NCBI GenBank assembly: GCA_035630195.1
Contig: DASQLD010000109.1
Span: 1-10,872 of the forward strand
Source of the DNA: DASQDN01 sp035630195
Lineage (GTDB): Bacteria; Acidobacteriota; Terriglobia; Bryobacterales; Bryobacteraceae
DNA length: 10,872 bases
Direction of reading: 5' to 3'
The position numbers and the translations under genes were made by a program. Positions 1 to 7,435 of the stretch are shown here, in pieces; the stretch's first letter is position 1, and each line of letters opens with the position of its first letter. The notes under the pieces are model-generated. The model did not search any database, had not been told where the DNA came from, and saw nothing but the letters and a program-made list of their open reading frames with translations.

Positions 1-2348
1 CGGACGGGAATATAGATCGTGCGGCGTTTCAGTTCATCGGCATCGATCCGTTCGCGTTTGCCTTTTCCTGTTGGAAAGAGCGATCCGCCCATGGTGGTGT
101 CCAGCGAAGAATCGAGGGCGAGAAGGGTATCACGAATTTGCTCGACCGACATCCGTATGCGGTTGAAGCGCGAAAAGAGGCGATTGCCTGGATCGTTCTC
201 TCTTGCTTCCTTCGATGGTTTGCTGTTCATTTGATATGTATTCGACAGCAAAATGAGGCGATGCATCGATTTGATCGACCAGCCGCTATCGATGAATTGC
301 GTTGCGAGGTAATCGAGCAATTCCGGATGGGTCGGCGCCTCTCCTGTTTTACCCCAGTTGTTCGGCGTACGAACCAGCGCCTCGCCGAAATGCCACTGCC
401 AAATTCGATTCACCATCACCCGCGCGGGCAGGGGATTGGTAGGATTTGCGAGCCATTCGGCGAGTTCCATACGACCGCTTCCCTGCTTGATAGCGGGTGG
501 ATCATCTCCAGCAATCACGGAAGGGAAATGCTTGCTGACAGCCTCTCCGTGCGCGTGGAGACTACCGCGGACGAATACGTGTTGATCGATCGATGGGCCA
601 TCGCAGACAGCACTCGCGAGAGCGGGCTTCTCCGGCATCGTGTCCTGTAACTGCTTCCATTCCTGGCGCAGAAGGTGTACCCGATCGCTGTCAGTCAGCT
701 CCATAGGTCCACCGTCGAATGTCACAGCCGCGAAGAAGGGGTCGTCCGTCGGGTCGAAAGTGGGCCGAGCAGGAATGTCGCGATCTTGCAGAGCGTCCTT
801 AGCAAACCGTGTACGCCACTTTTCAAGACGTTCATCCCACTTCTCTGCAGTTTTGACATACGTCTCGTGGTAGCGTTGCGCAACCGCGTCGATTGTCTTA
901 TCTGTGGCTTCGACCCAAGGCTTCAAATATCCGGCGCGAGCCTTCTCGTCCCGAGAATCGATCCACTTGAGCCATCTTTCTATGAATGAATATTCGACGC
1001 TGTGCGCAGCGGATGCTTTCTCCAAAGTCTTTTGCTGGTTGCGTACTTCCCATGCGGCGATGAGAGCGCCTGATATCTTTTGACGAGCCAAGCTGTTCTC
1101 GCGATTGCTGTCTTCGGACAGCGCGTCTTCCATCTCGATTTGCTTGGACAAGGCGCGCCAGCGATGCGATTGATAACGATTGTATTCCGCATCGTCGAGT
1201 GGCGTGTAATGCATGTAAGAGATGGAACCCGGCCGGCCCTGATTGCGGAAGCTGGTTGTGCTGGCGAAGATCGAGGCAAGACCGTAGTAATCCTTCGTGG
1301 GAATGGGATCGAACTTATGATCGTGGCACCGCGCGCAGGCGACGGTCAGTCCAAGGAACGTCTTCGTAGTCGTATCAATCTGCTCGTCGACCACGTCATA
1401 GATCATCTGCAACCGATCCTGCTGCGCAAGCGGTTTGGGACCGATCGCGAGAAAACCAGTCGCCACAACATTGCGCTGCCTTTCCTTCGGATCGTTGGTT
1501 TTCAGCAGATCTCCGGCAAGCTGCTCTTTGATGAAGCGATCGAAAGGTGTGTCGCGGTTGAATGAGTCGATCACATAATCCCGATAGCGCCATGCGTGCG
1601 GGTACAGATTGTCTTCGTCCATCCCAGTGGAGTCGGCATAGCGCGCGACATCGAGCCAGTGGCGTCCCCAACGTTCACCGTAGCGCGGCGAAGCGAGCAG
1701 CCGATCGACAACTTTGGCGAAAGCGTCGGGTGATCTGTCTTCGATAAATCGGTCGAGCTCTTCCGTCGTCGGGGGGAGACCTGTGAGGTCGTACGTTACC
1801 CGTCGAAGAAGTGTGTGTTTCTCCGCAGGAGAGGGAGGCGGAATCTGGTTTGCCTCAAGTTTCGCGAGAATGAAGCGATCTATCGGAGTTTTCGGCCAAC
1901 TCGTATTCTTGACGGGAGGCGGTTGGTGTTCCCGGATGGGTTGGAAGGCCCAATGCTGCCTATCTCCCGCGCTTAAACCGGATTGCCCGGTCGCTAGCGA
2001 AGGCGCGGATTGCGGGAACTTCGCACCTGCTTCGATCCATGTCCGGACTGCTGCAATCTCATCTGGCGGCAACTTACCGGTCGGAGGCATCTTCACCGTG
2101 TCTGCGTATAGCAGAGCTCGATAAAGACGGCTCTTTTCCGGCTCACTCTTGGTAATGAATCCAGCGTTCAGCGCGTCCGCGATTCCGCTTGTAGAAGACA
2201 AGCTAAGACCGCCCATCTTCACCTTGTCGCCATGGCAGCCCTGGCATTTCTGTGCGAAGAGCGGACGAATACGCTTTTCAAAGAACTCTGTATCCGGCTC
2301 TTGCGCGACGAGACCCGTAGCTACCAGAACTAAGATGACCGATTTCAT
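1..2348 (-). CDS. PSCyt1-DUF1549-DUF1553 (planctomycete-type cytochrome) protein, 3' end cut by window edge
   Basis: An open frame of about 782 codons runs from ATG at 2348 to the left edge without a stop. The N-terminus (MKSVILVLVATGLVAQ) is a short signal peptide, so the protein is probably exported. A PSCyt1 segment follows with a CxxCH haem-binding motif at C35-H39 (CQGCH). DUF1549 (PSCyt2) spans about 151-350, with WPKTPIDRFI, DLTGLPPT, ERWGRHWLDVARYAD near W231, and a second CxxCH at C338-H342 (CARCH). A charged, apparently helical linker leads to DUF1553 (PSD1) from about 630 (AEWLANPTNPL, MVNRIWQWHFGEALV), which is incomplete here. The start overlaps the upstream DUF1501 stop (ATGA), so the two are probably translationally coupled. 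These families are common in Planctomycetota and Solibacteres. Their biochemical role is unproven; electron transfer linked to oxidation of an extracellular substrate is an inference from the haem motifs and export. Confidence 0.93.
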   Translation of the reverse strand, partial: MKSVILVLVATGLVAQEPDTEFFEKRIRPLFAQKCQGCHGDKVKMGGLSLSSTSGIADALNAGFITKSEPEKSRLYRALLYADTVKMPPTGKLPPDEIAAVRTWIEAGAKFPQSAPSLATGQSGLSAGDRQHWAFQPIREHQPPPVKNTSWPKTPIDRFILAKLEANQIPPPSPAEKHTLLRRVTYDLTGLPPTTEELDRFIEDRSPDAFAKVVDRLLASPRYGERWGRHWLDVARYADSTGMDEDNLYPHAWRYRDYVIDSFNRDTPFDRFIKEQLAGDLLKTNDPKERQRNVVATGFLAIGPKPLAQQDRLQMIYDVVDEQIDTTTKTFLGLTVACARCHDHKFDPIPTKDYYGLASIFASTTSFRNQGRPGSISYMHYTPLDDAEYNRYQSHRWRALSKQIEMEDALSEDSNRENSLARQKISGALIAAWEVRNQQKTLEKASAAHSVEYSFIERWLKWIDSRDEKARAGYLKPWVEATDKTIDAVAQRYHETYVKTAEKWDERLEKWRTRFAKDALQDRDIPARPTFDPTDDPFFAAVTFDGGPMELTDSDRVHLLRQEWKQLQDTMPEKPALASAVCDGPSIDQHVFVRGSLHAHGEAVSKHFPSVIAGDDPPAIKQGSGRMELAEWLANPTNPLPARVMVNRIWQWHFGEALVRTPNNWGKTGEAPTHPELLDYLATQFIDSGWSIKSMHRLILLSNTYQMNSKPSKEARENDPGNRLFSRFNRIRMSVEQIRDTLLALDSSLDTTMGGSLFPTGKGKRERIDADELKRRTIYIPV

Positions 2349-3745
2349 GCGAAGATTCCGTCATGCACGGCGCCTGAGACATCGGTAAGCCGGAAATCCC
2401 GTCCGGCATATTTATAGGTCAGCTTGTCGTGCTGCAAGCCGAGCATATGCAGAACGGTCGCATGCAAATCGTGAATATGCATGCGATTCTCAATTGCGTG
2501 ATAGCCGAACTCGTCCGTCGCGCCATAGACAAAGCCTGGCTTCACACCTGCGCCGGCCATCCAGATTGTATAGCCATACGGATTGTGATCGCGTCCATCA
2601 GCGCCCTGGGCCCAGGGCGTACGACCGAACTCACCACCCCAGATAACCAGCGTGTCCTTGAAGAGACCCCGCGCTTTCATATCCTTCAACAAACCTGCGA
2701 TTGGCTTGTCGACCTCCGCTGCATTCTTGGTATGAAGTTTTACCAGGTCAACGTGTTGGTCCCATTTGTAGCTGTGCGAGCACTGAACGAACCGGACTCC
2801 GCGTTCGGAAAGCCGACGCGCGAGTAGACACTGCCATCCGAAGTCACGCGTCACTTCATTATCAAGTCCATACAGCTTCTTGGTTTCTAGCGATTCCTTG
2901 TCGACGTCGAAAGCTTCCGGTGCTTTGACCTGCATCCGAAACGCCAGTTCCAGCGCTTCTATTCGCGCCTCCAGATCAGGATCATGATCGTTCTGTTCGG
3001 CGTGCCTTCGATTCATCGCCTGAACCATGTCGAGTTCGTAGCGCTGATGTTCGTTGGGAAGGCCTTTTGAGATCAGGTACGGGACAGGTTCTTTGGCGAT
3101 GTCCTCAACCTTCATGCCGGAATTACCGATCGCTGTGCCTTGATATTCTCCGGGTAGAAAGCTGGAACTCCAATTGTTGGCGCCGCCGTGTCCCAACGAT
3201 GGCTTGATCGTAATGAAGCCGGGAAGATTCTGGTTCTCAGTCCCGAGGCCGTATAAGACCCAAGAGCCCATACTGGGTCGCTTGAACTGGAACATGCCGG
3301 TATGGAGTTGGAGTAGAGCTGCTCCGTGATCAACACCATCACCTACCATGGATCGCAGCATGCACAGATCATCCACACAGGTGGCGACATTCGGAAATAA
3401 ATCGCTGACTGGGATGCCGCTTTGGCCGTACTGCTTGAATTGCCATGGTGATTTCATCAGACCCCGAACATCGTTTTCGCCGAATGTTAGCCCGCGCTTG
3501 AACGGCACGGGCTTGCCGTGATCCTGGTCCAGACGAGGTTTTGGATCGAAAGTATCGATACTCGAAGGTCCGCCGTGCATGAACAGGAAGATAAGGCGCT
3601 TGACCCGCGCCGGCAATTGGGGAACCTTTGGCGCAAGCGGATTCAATGTTTCCGCGAAGAGAGATTGCAGTCCAAGCAGTCCAAATCCCGCAGCCGATTG
3701 ACGCAAGAGCGCACGGCGAGGCAGAGGTCGCGGGTCCACGAGCAT
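2345..3745 (-). CDS. DUF1501 family protein with Tat signal (sulfatase/alkaline phosphatase-like fold)
   Basis: A 466-residue protein starting at ATG 3745. The N-terminus holds a twin-arginine pair (R10-R11) followed by a hydrophobic stretch (SAAGFGLLGLQSLFA) with likely cleavage near residue 31, so it is probably Tat-exported in folded form. Family signatures are HGGPSSIDTFDPKP from residue 57, a late GGEFGRTPWAQG, then GRDHNPYG and HDLHATVLHMLGLQHD near the C-terminus. Length and motifs fit full-length DUF1501 proteins, which are distantly related to sulfatases and alkaline phosphatases; the substrate is unknown. The stop overlaps the start of the PSCyt1/DUF1549/DUF1553 gene, a pairing seen across Planctomycetota and Acidobacteriota. 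Here the DUF1501 gene comes first, whereas I recall the reverse order as more usual. No strong Shine-Dalgarno is visible; a TATAAG-like element lies about ten bases upstream of the ATG on the minus strand. Confidence 0.93.
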   Translation of the reverse strand: MLVDPRPLPRRALLRQSAAGFGLLGLQSLFAETLNPLAPKVPQLPARVKRLIFLFMHGGPSSIDTFDPKPRLDQDHGKPVPFKRGLTFGENDVRGLMKSPWQFKQYGQSGIPVSDLFPNVATCVDDLCMLRSMVGDGVDHGAALLQLHTGMFQFKRPSMGSWVLYGLGTENQNLPGFITIKPSLGHGGANNWSSSFLPGEYQGTAIGNSGMKVEDIAKEPVPYLISKGLPNEHQRYELDMVQAMNRRHAEQNDHDPDLEARIEALELAFRMQVKAPEAFDVDKESLETKKLYGLDNEVTRDFGWQCLLARRLSERGVRFVQCSHSYKWDQHVDLVKLHTKNAAEVDKPIAGLLKDMKARGLFKDTLVIWGGEFGRTPWAQGADGRDHNPYGYTIWMAGAGVKPGFVYGATDEFGYHAIENRMHIHDLHATVLHMLGLQHDKLTYKYAGRDFRLTDVSGAVHDGIFA

Positions 3746-4176
3746 AGATCTATCTTATATGGGTGATGGAGTTATCGCAGGGTCGTGTGTACCGAAGCGG
3801 CTGCACGCTTTGTGCCGGCCTTCCCAGGTAGTTCTTATGGACGGTTTAGCATCCCCTCGAAAGCCGCGGACAAGGGAAACGGCAAAAACCTCGCTGCACA
3901 TCATTCAATCTGCGCCGCATCTGCTTGACGACCCTGCTTTGATTAACCGCTCGCCTTCCTGACTGCCGTTCTCCTCTGGTTAGCGACTCGCGGCCGAAAA
4001 CTACAAAAAAGACCGCTGCGGTCCATGATCATTATGCAAGCCTCTGGCCAAATAACAATCTTAATGAAATGATCGACATATGAACTGGCCGTAACCATCG
4101 GATTCAAACTTCATGCAGAAAATTCCAAGTGATCTTAGCTTTTATTCCAGGTCGCGTTGAGATAGTCTGAATATCC
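3746..4176. other. Divergent intergenic region between the DUF1501 operon and the SIR2-nSTAND1 pair
   Basis: About 430 bases separate two divergently transcribed units, so both promoters should lie here. I could not assign a convincing -35/-10 pair to either. The right half (about 4000-4176) is visibly more AT-rich than the flanking genes. It holds a small hairpin with an A-run (described separately) and an 8-base palindrome ATGATCAT at 4025-4032. A 67-codon frame at 3759-3962 has no recognisable domain and no clear ribosome binding site, and I do not consider it a gene. Confidence 0.6.
4005..4024 (-). terminator. Small Rho-independent terminator-like hairpin, minus strand
   Basis: On the minus strand a 5-bp perfect stem GACCG/CGGTC with a CAG loop (4011-4023) is followed directly by six T residues (A-run at 4005-4010 on the plus strand). 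The stem is short, so it is only a moderate terminator candidate. No minus-strand gene is visible immediately upstream. It could end transcripts antisense to the SIR2 gene, or be left over from a former neighbour. Confidence 0.4.
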
Positions 4177-4278
4177 ATGACACAGCCGCCCTACCGGATC
4201 ATTTGGGAGCGTCTGCTTCAAGGCAGAGTTATTCCTTTTTTCGGCGCCGGCGCATCCATGTCTGGACGCCCGCCATGA
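4177..4278 (+). CDS. N-terminal piece of the SIR2 domain (33 codons) carrying the NAD-binding GAGAS motif, in another frame
   Basis: ATG at 4177 opens a 33-residue frame that reads MTQPPYRIIWERLLQG followed by VIPFFGAGAS and MSGRPP, ending in TGA at 4276-4278. VIPFFGAGAS is the glycine-rich nucleotide-binding start of SIR2_2 domains, and its distance from the N-terminus is normal for the family. The rest of the domain continues in a different frame, whose first plausible ATG (4275) overlaps this stop as ATGA. Supplying one base near CCATGA, or a -1 slip, would join the two into GRPP-MSEWTNKTSTFPPSGREL and give a normal SIR2 of about 317 residues. So this is either half of a frameshifted gene (mutation or sequencing error), or a small separate product coupled to the next frame. 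The motif itself is clear; the interpretation is open. Confidence 0.6.
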   Translation: MTQPPYRIIWERLLQGRVIPFFGAGASMSGRPP

Positions 4279-5129
4279 GTGAGTGGACGAACAAAACCTC
4301 CACTTTTCCGCCGAGCGGACGGGAGCTTTCCCGCGAGCTGGCAAAGGATGCGGAATTTCCCGCTTCGGAACCGCGCGAAGAAGAAGATCTTGCCAAAGTG
4401 AGTTCATATTATGTCGAAGCCAGCGGTCGCAAGATTCTTCGAGAGAAACTTCGCAAGGTGCTCGATCATGCCTATCCGGTAGGCTCTCTGCATAAACTGT
4501 TGGCGCAAGCGGCGAGGGCAACGCCGTTAATGATCGTCACGACAAACTATGATGCCCTAATTGAGAATGCATTAACAGCCGAGGGAGTAGATCACGACCT
4601 TGTGATCTATGACACCGATTCACTCGAGTACCAAAATTGCGTTCAGGTTCGTAAGTCACTGGCTGATGGTCGTTCGGAGTTCGAGTTCCAGCCATCAAAT
4701 CGAGTGAGTCTCCCGAAGGTCGATCTCTCCGATGGCTACTGGCAGTTCGAGAAAACAGTCGTTTTCAAGATGCACGGATCGATCAGTCCGGCCAAACGAG
4801 AACTTGATAGCTTTGTGATCACAGAAGAAGATTACATCGGCTTTCTGTCGCGGTTCTCGCAAAGCTCCGCCATACCAAGCCAGTTCCTCACCTACTTTCG
4901 ACAGTGCAGCTTTCTGTTTCTCGGATATGGACTTGCCGATTGGAATCTTCGTGTAGTTCTCAACAATCTGCGGTCGTATCTGCCGGAAAGCGAGGGCGGT
5001 AAGTCATGGGCAATTCAGCGTGACGTCAGTCTTCTTGAAAGTACTCTGTGGGCAAAGAGGGGAGTGAACCTGTACGAATTGGATCTGGACCAGTTCACTT
5101 CCCGCCTCGAAGGGGTTGCTCAAACATGA
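4275..5129 (+). CDS. SIR2 family (SIR2_2-like) NAD-binding protein lacking its first motif in this frame
   Basis: The frame from ATG 4275 gives 284 residues. SIR2-family motifs appear in order: TTNYD at about 89-93 (N91, D93), KMHGS with the catalytic-type histidine H167, the SIR2_2-type ITEEDYIGFLSRF, and FLGYGLADWN at 217-224. The GAGAS loop that should precede them lies in another frame (4177-4278), so the intact protein would be about 317 residues. The frame is open back to 4203, but those codons read through the GAGAS region in the wrong frame (arginine-rich) and are unlikely to be used. In bacterial defence, SIR2 domains of this kind (ThsA, DSR, SIR2-STAND, SIR2-Argonaute systems) mainly cleave NAD+ rather than deacetylate proteins; that activity is inferred here. 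The stop overlaps the nSTAND1 start (ATGA), giving a coupled two-gene unit. Without GAGAS this polypeptide alone is probably unable to bind NAD+. Confidence 0.85.
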   Translation: MSEWTNKTSTFPPSGRELSRELAKDAEFPASEPREEEDLAKVSSYYVEASGRKILREKLRKVLDHAYPVGSLHKLLAQAARATPLMIVTTNYDALIENALTAEGVDHDLVIYDTDSLEYQNCVQVRKSLADGRSEFEFQPSNRVSLPKVDLSDGYWQFEKTVVFKMHGSISPAKRELDSFVITEEDYIGFLSRFSQSSAIPSQFLTYFRQCSFLFLGYGLADWNLRVVLNNLRSYLPESEGGKSWAIQRDVSLLESTLWAKRGVNLYELDLDQFTSRLEGVAQT

Positions 5130-7159
5130 CGAACGGCGAGTCTAGCATCGAATGCCCGTATGTCGGACTCCGGCCCTTTACGAAAGCTCACCGCAAGTAT
5201 TTTCACGGGCGAGCCAATGATATTCAGCTCATCTCGTATAACTTGATAGGCACACATCTCACGATCCTATACGGAGCTTCGGGGGTTGGAAAGAGCTCCG
5301 TCTTGCAAGCCGGCGTTCTACCGGAAGTCGAGGATCGCCACGGTACTGCTTCCGTATATTGGCGGCGCTGGCAAGGCGATGAATACATTATTCAAGTTAA
5401 GAACGAATGTCTGAAAGCTCTTCAGATGGATTGGCCCGACGGAACTGCCTCGCTGAACGAGGTAGCTTTTGATGATTTTGTGCACCGAATCACGACGAGC
5501 GCGAATCGGCGATTACTTCTTGTTCTGGATCAGTTTGAAGAGTATCTCGCGCAGCATCCCGAGGCCGCACAATCCGGAGGGTTCGATTCTGCTCTGGCGC
5601 GGCTGATCAACAATCGTGACATTCGCGCAAACCTCCTGATCGGCATCCGAGAGGATGGCCTCTGGTCCCTCGATCTTCGCTTTCAATCCCGTGTTGCCGG
5701 GTTGCTCGACAATACGTTGCGGCTTGCCCATCTCAATCTCGCGGCCGCGAAAGAGGCGATTGTCGGTCCATTGAAGGTCTATTCGCAGACGGAAGCTCCG
5801 TCCGGTGCGGTTTCCATCGAGCCGACACTAGTCGATGAGATTCTGGCGCAAGTGACGCCACATGAGAAGAATCCCCTTGAACACGAAGATCGCGTTGAGG
5901 CTCCTTACCTGCAACTGATTCTGACGCGCTTGTGGTTTGCCGATAAAGCCAAGCGCGAGATGAAGCTCGAGACCTTTCGAAAGATCGGTGGGGCAGGCGA
6001 CATTGTTCTCGGTCACCTGACGAATGTCTTGAACCGACTCAGCCGGAGTGACAAGAACATCTGCTCTCGTATCTTTCCGCATATGGTTACACCCTCCGGC
6101 TTCAAGATTCCGCAGCGGCCGGCGGATTTGAAAGAGTACGCGAAGGTCAAGGATGACGCGGTAAGTAAGCTCCTTGGCAAACTTTCTGATGATAGCCAGA
6201 TCGAGAGTTCGCAAACCAGAATCCTCCGCCGCATCGACCAGCCTGAGCGGTATGAGATTTTTCATGACGTACTTGGTAGGGCAATTCAGCGATGGTTGAC
6301 GCGCTATACCGTCCTGCGCCGAGTGATGGCCGTTACCATTCCAGCCGTTGCAATCTTCGCAACTGCCCTGTCTGTTTTTGCACTGATGCAGCGGTCTCAA
6401 GCTGTAAGCGCGCGTGAAGAGGCAGTTCTGAACGCCAGTTTGGCAAACGCAGAAAGAGATGCCTTGCAAGCGCAGCTCCGAGATGTTGATGAAAGGAGAG
6501 CGCTTGAGACTGTCACAGGCAATGTTGATGTTGCAGGCGATTTATCCGCAAAGATCAACCAGGCTCGTGAGACTGCGAAGGCTGGAAACGTGGCTAGCGC
6601 CGAGAAACTGTTGCGCGATGAGCTGAGCGGGAGAACCGATCCGGCGGAAAGGATGTCGATTTATGGCACTCTCGGTTATATCAAGCGCGATGCTTCGGAT
6701 GGTTCGGCGATTCCTTACTACGAGCAAGCGCTCAGCCTGGCTCGGCAGTTGAACGATCAGGAAGCTCAGGCCGAAATGCTGTTAGCGATTGCCTATCAGC
6801 GGGAGCGCCAAGGCGACCTAAATCTGGCAGCGCAAGCCATTCGCGAGGGAATCAATGGAACGCAGTGGTCCAAAAACACAGCGCTGCTGGGAGACCTTCA
6901 TTCCCGCCTCGCCTCAATGCAGGAAAAGCAGGGAAACACACCGAGTGCCGAGCGGCACTATCGCGAAGCCTTGAAGGTCTATCGGTCGATCGGCGCCAAG
7001 CAGCAGGCGAGTTCAACTTTAGTTCGGCTCAGCGCGATTGACCAAAGTACGGGGAACAAGGCGGCTGCTCAGCGCCAGCTCAAGGAAGCTCAAGAAGCCG
7101 CTCCTGCCAACCTCAACAAGATGAGAAAGGCGGCTCCTGTCTACGCGACACCACCCTAG
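5126..7159 (+). CDS. nSTAND1 P-loop NTPase with one transmembrane segment, coiled coil and TPR-like repeats
   Basis: A 677-residue protein from ATG 5126. This start is preferred over an in-frame upstream one because AAGGGG lies about nine bases upstream, the ATG overlaps the SIR2 stop, and ECPYVGLRPF near residue 8 is the usual nSTAND1 opening. Walker A is GASGVGKSS (50-58, K56); Walker B is LLLVLDQFEE (D135, E138-E139). The NTPase module ends with IFHDVLGRAIQRWLTRY (H380), a typical nSTAND1 tail. A single transmembrane helix spans about 400-421, preceded by arginines (RWLTRYTVLRR), which predicts N-in/C-out. A coiled coil (about 424-465) leads into TPR-like helical repeats (about 470-660; GYIKRDASDGSAIPYYEQAL, AYQRERQGDLNLAAQAI, GNTPSAERHYREAL). 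No effector domain is visible, so the coupled SIR2 protein is the likely effector and this one the sensor/switch. That role is inferred; membrane signalling unrelated to phage is an alternative. Confidence 0.92.
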   Translation: MTNGESSIECPYVGLRPFTKAHRKYFHGRANDIQLISYNLIGTHLTILYGASGVGKSSVLQAGVLPEVEDRHGTASVYWRRWQGDEYIIQVKNECLKALQMDWPDGTASLNEVAFDDFVHRITTSANRRLLLVLDQFEEYLAQHPEAAQSGGFDSALARLINNRDIRANLLIGIREDGLWSLDLRFQSRVAGLLDNTLRLAHLNLAAAKEAIVGPLKVYSQTEAPSGAVSIEPTLVDEILAQVTPHEKNPLEHEDRVEAPYLQLILTRLWFADKAKREMKLETFRKIGGAGDIVLGHLTNVLNRLSRSDKNICSRIFPHMVTPSGFKIPQRPADLKEYAKVKDDAVSKLLGKLSDDSQIESSQTRILRRIDQPERYEIFHDVLGRAIQRWLTRYTVLRRVMAVTIPAVAIFATALSVFALMQRSQAVSAREEAVLNASLANAERDALQAQLRDVDERRALETVTGNVDVAGDLSAKINQARETAKAGNVASAEKLLRDELSGRTDPAERMSIYGTLGYIKRDASDGSAIPYYEQALSLARQLNDQEAQAEMLLAIAYQRERQGDLNLAAQAIREGINGTQWSKNTALLGDLHSRLASMQEKQGNTPSAERHYREALKVYRSIGAKQQASSTLVRLSAIDQSTGNKAAAQRQLKEAQEAAPANLNKMRKAAPVYATPP

Positions 7160-7435
7160 GGATAGCTTTCCACTCCGTCCAGTCCGCGAAATTCAAAATT
7201 GGTATCTGATGGCCGGCAAAGAATGACAAAGACATGGTTCGTATGACACAGCTGCATGACTTCTGCCGGAAACGTTTCTTCTCCTTGCGTAGAATTGAAA
7301 CGCGAGGGCGCCTAAAAGGGAGCAGTTATTCGGCTGCATTCATGTAGGTTGATGGGCTTGCTTTCAATCGCAAGTTCCTTCTACTCAGGAACACCAGATA
7401 GATTACGGTTTTAGCGCACCGAGGCTACGCCCGGC
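7160..7435. other. Convergent intergenic region between the nSTAND1 gene and thiC, with two hairpins
   Basis: The region lies between two convergent genes and should hold both transcription ends. Two adjacent potential hairpins are visible: CTTGC (7357-7361) with GCAAG (7370-7374), and GTTCCT (7374-7379) with AGGAAC (7387-7392) around a 7-base loop. They share a base, so only one can form fully at a time. Neither is followed by a clear T-run on either strand, so they are weak terminator candidates. I see no gene, tRNA or repeat here. Confidence 0.45.

Noticed and set aside
138..1565. Several plus-strand and alternate minus-strand open frames across 1-2348
   Set aside because: They are shadows of the continuous minus-strand PSCyt1/DUF1549/DUF1553 frame, whose translation matches known family motifs throughout.
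3759..3962. 67-codon plus-strand frame in the intergenic region after the DUF1501 start
   Set aside because: Composition is not protein-like in any recognisable way, there is no ribosome binding site, and it overlaps the likely DUF1501 promoter.
4203..4274. Longer SIR2 start at ATG 4203, giving a 308-residue product
   Set aside because: The added residues are arginine-rich and are an out-of-frame reading of the region that encodes VIPFFGAGAS in the frame from 4177, so they do not resemble a SIR2 N-terminus.
5048..5125. Upstream ATG 5048 as the start of the nSTAND1 protein
   Set aside because: It lies well inside the SIR2 gene in another frame and adds 26 residues unlike any nSTAND1 N-terminus; ATG 5126 has an AAGGGG ribosome binding site and an ATGA overlap.
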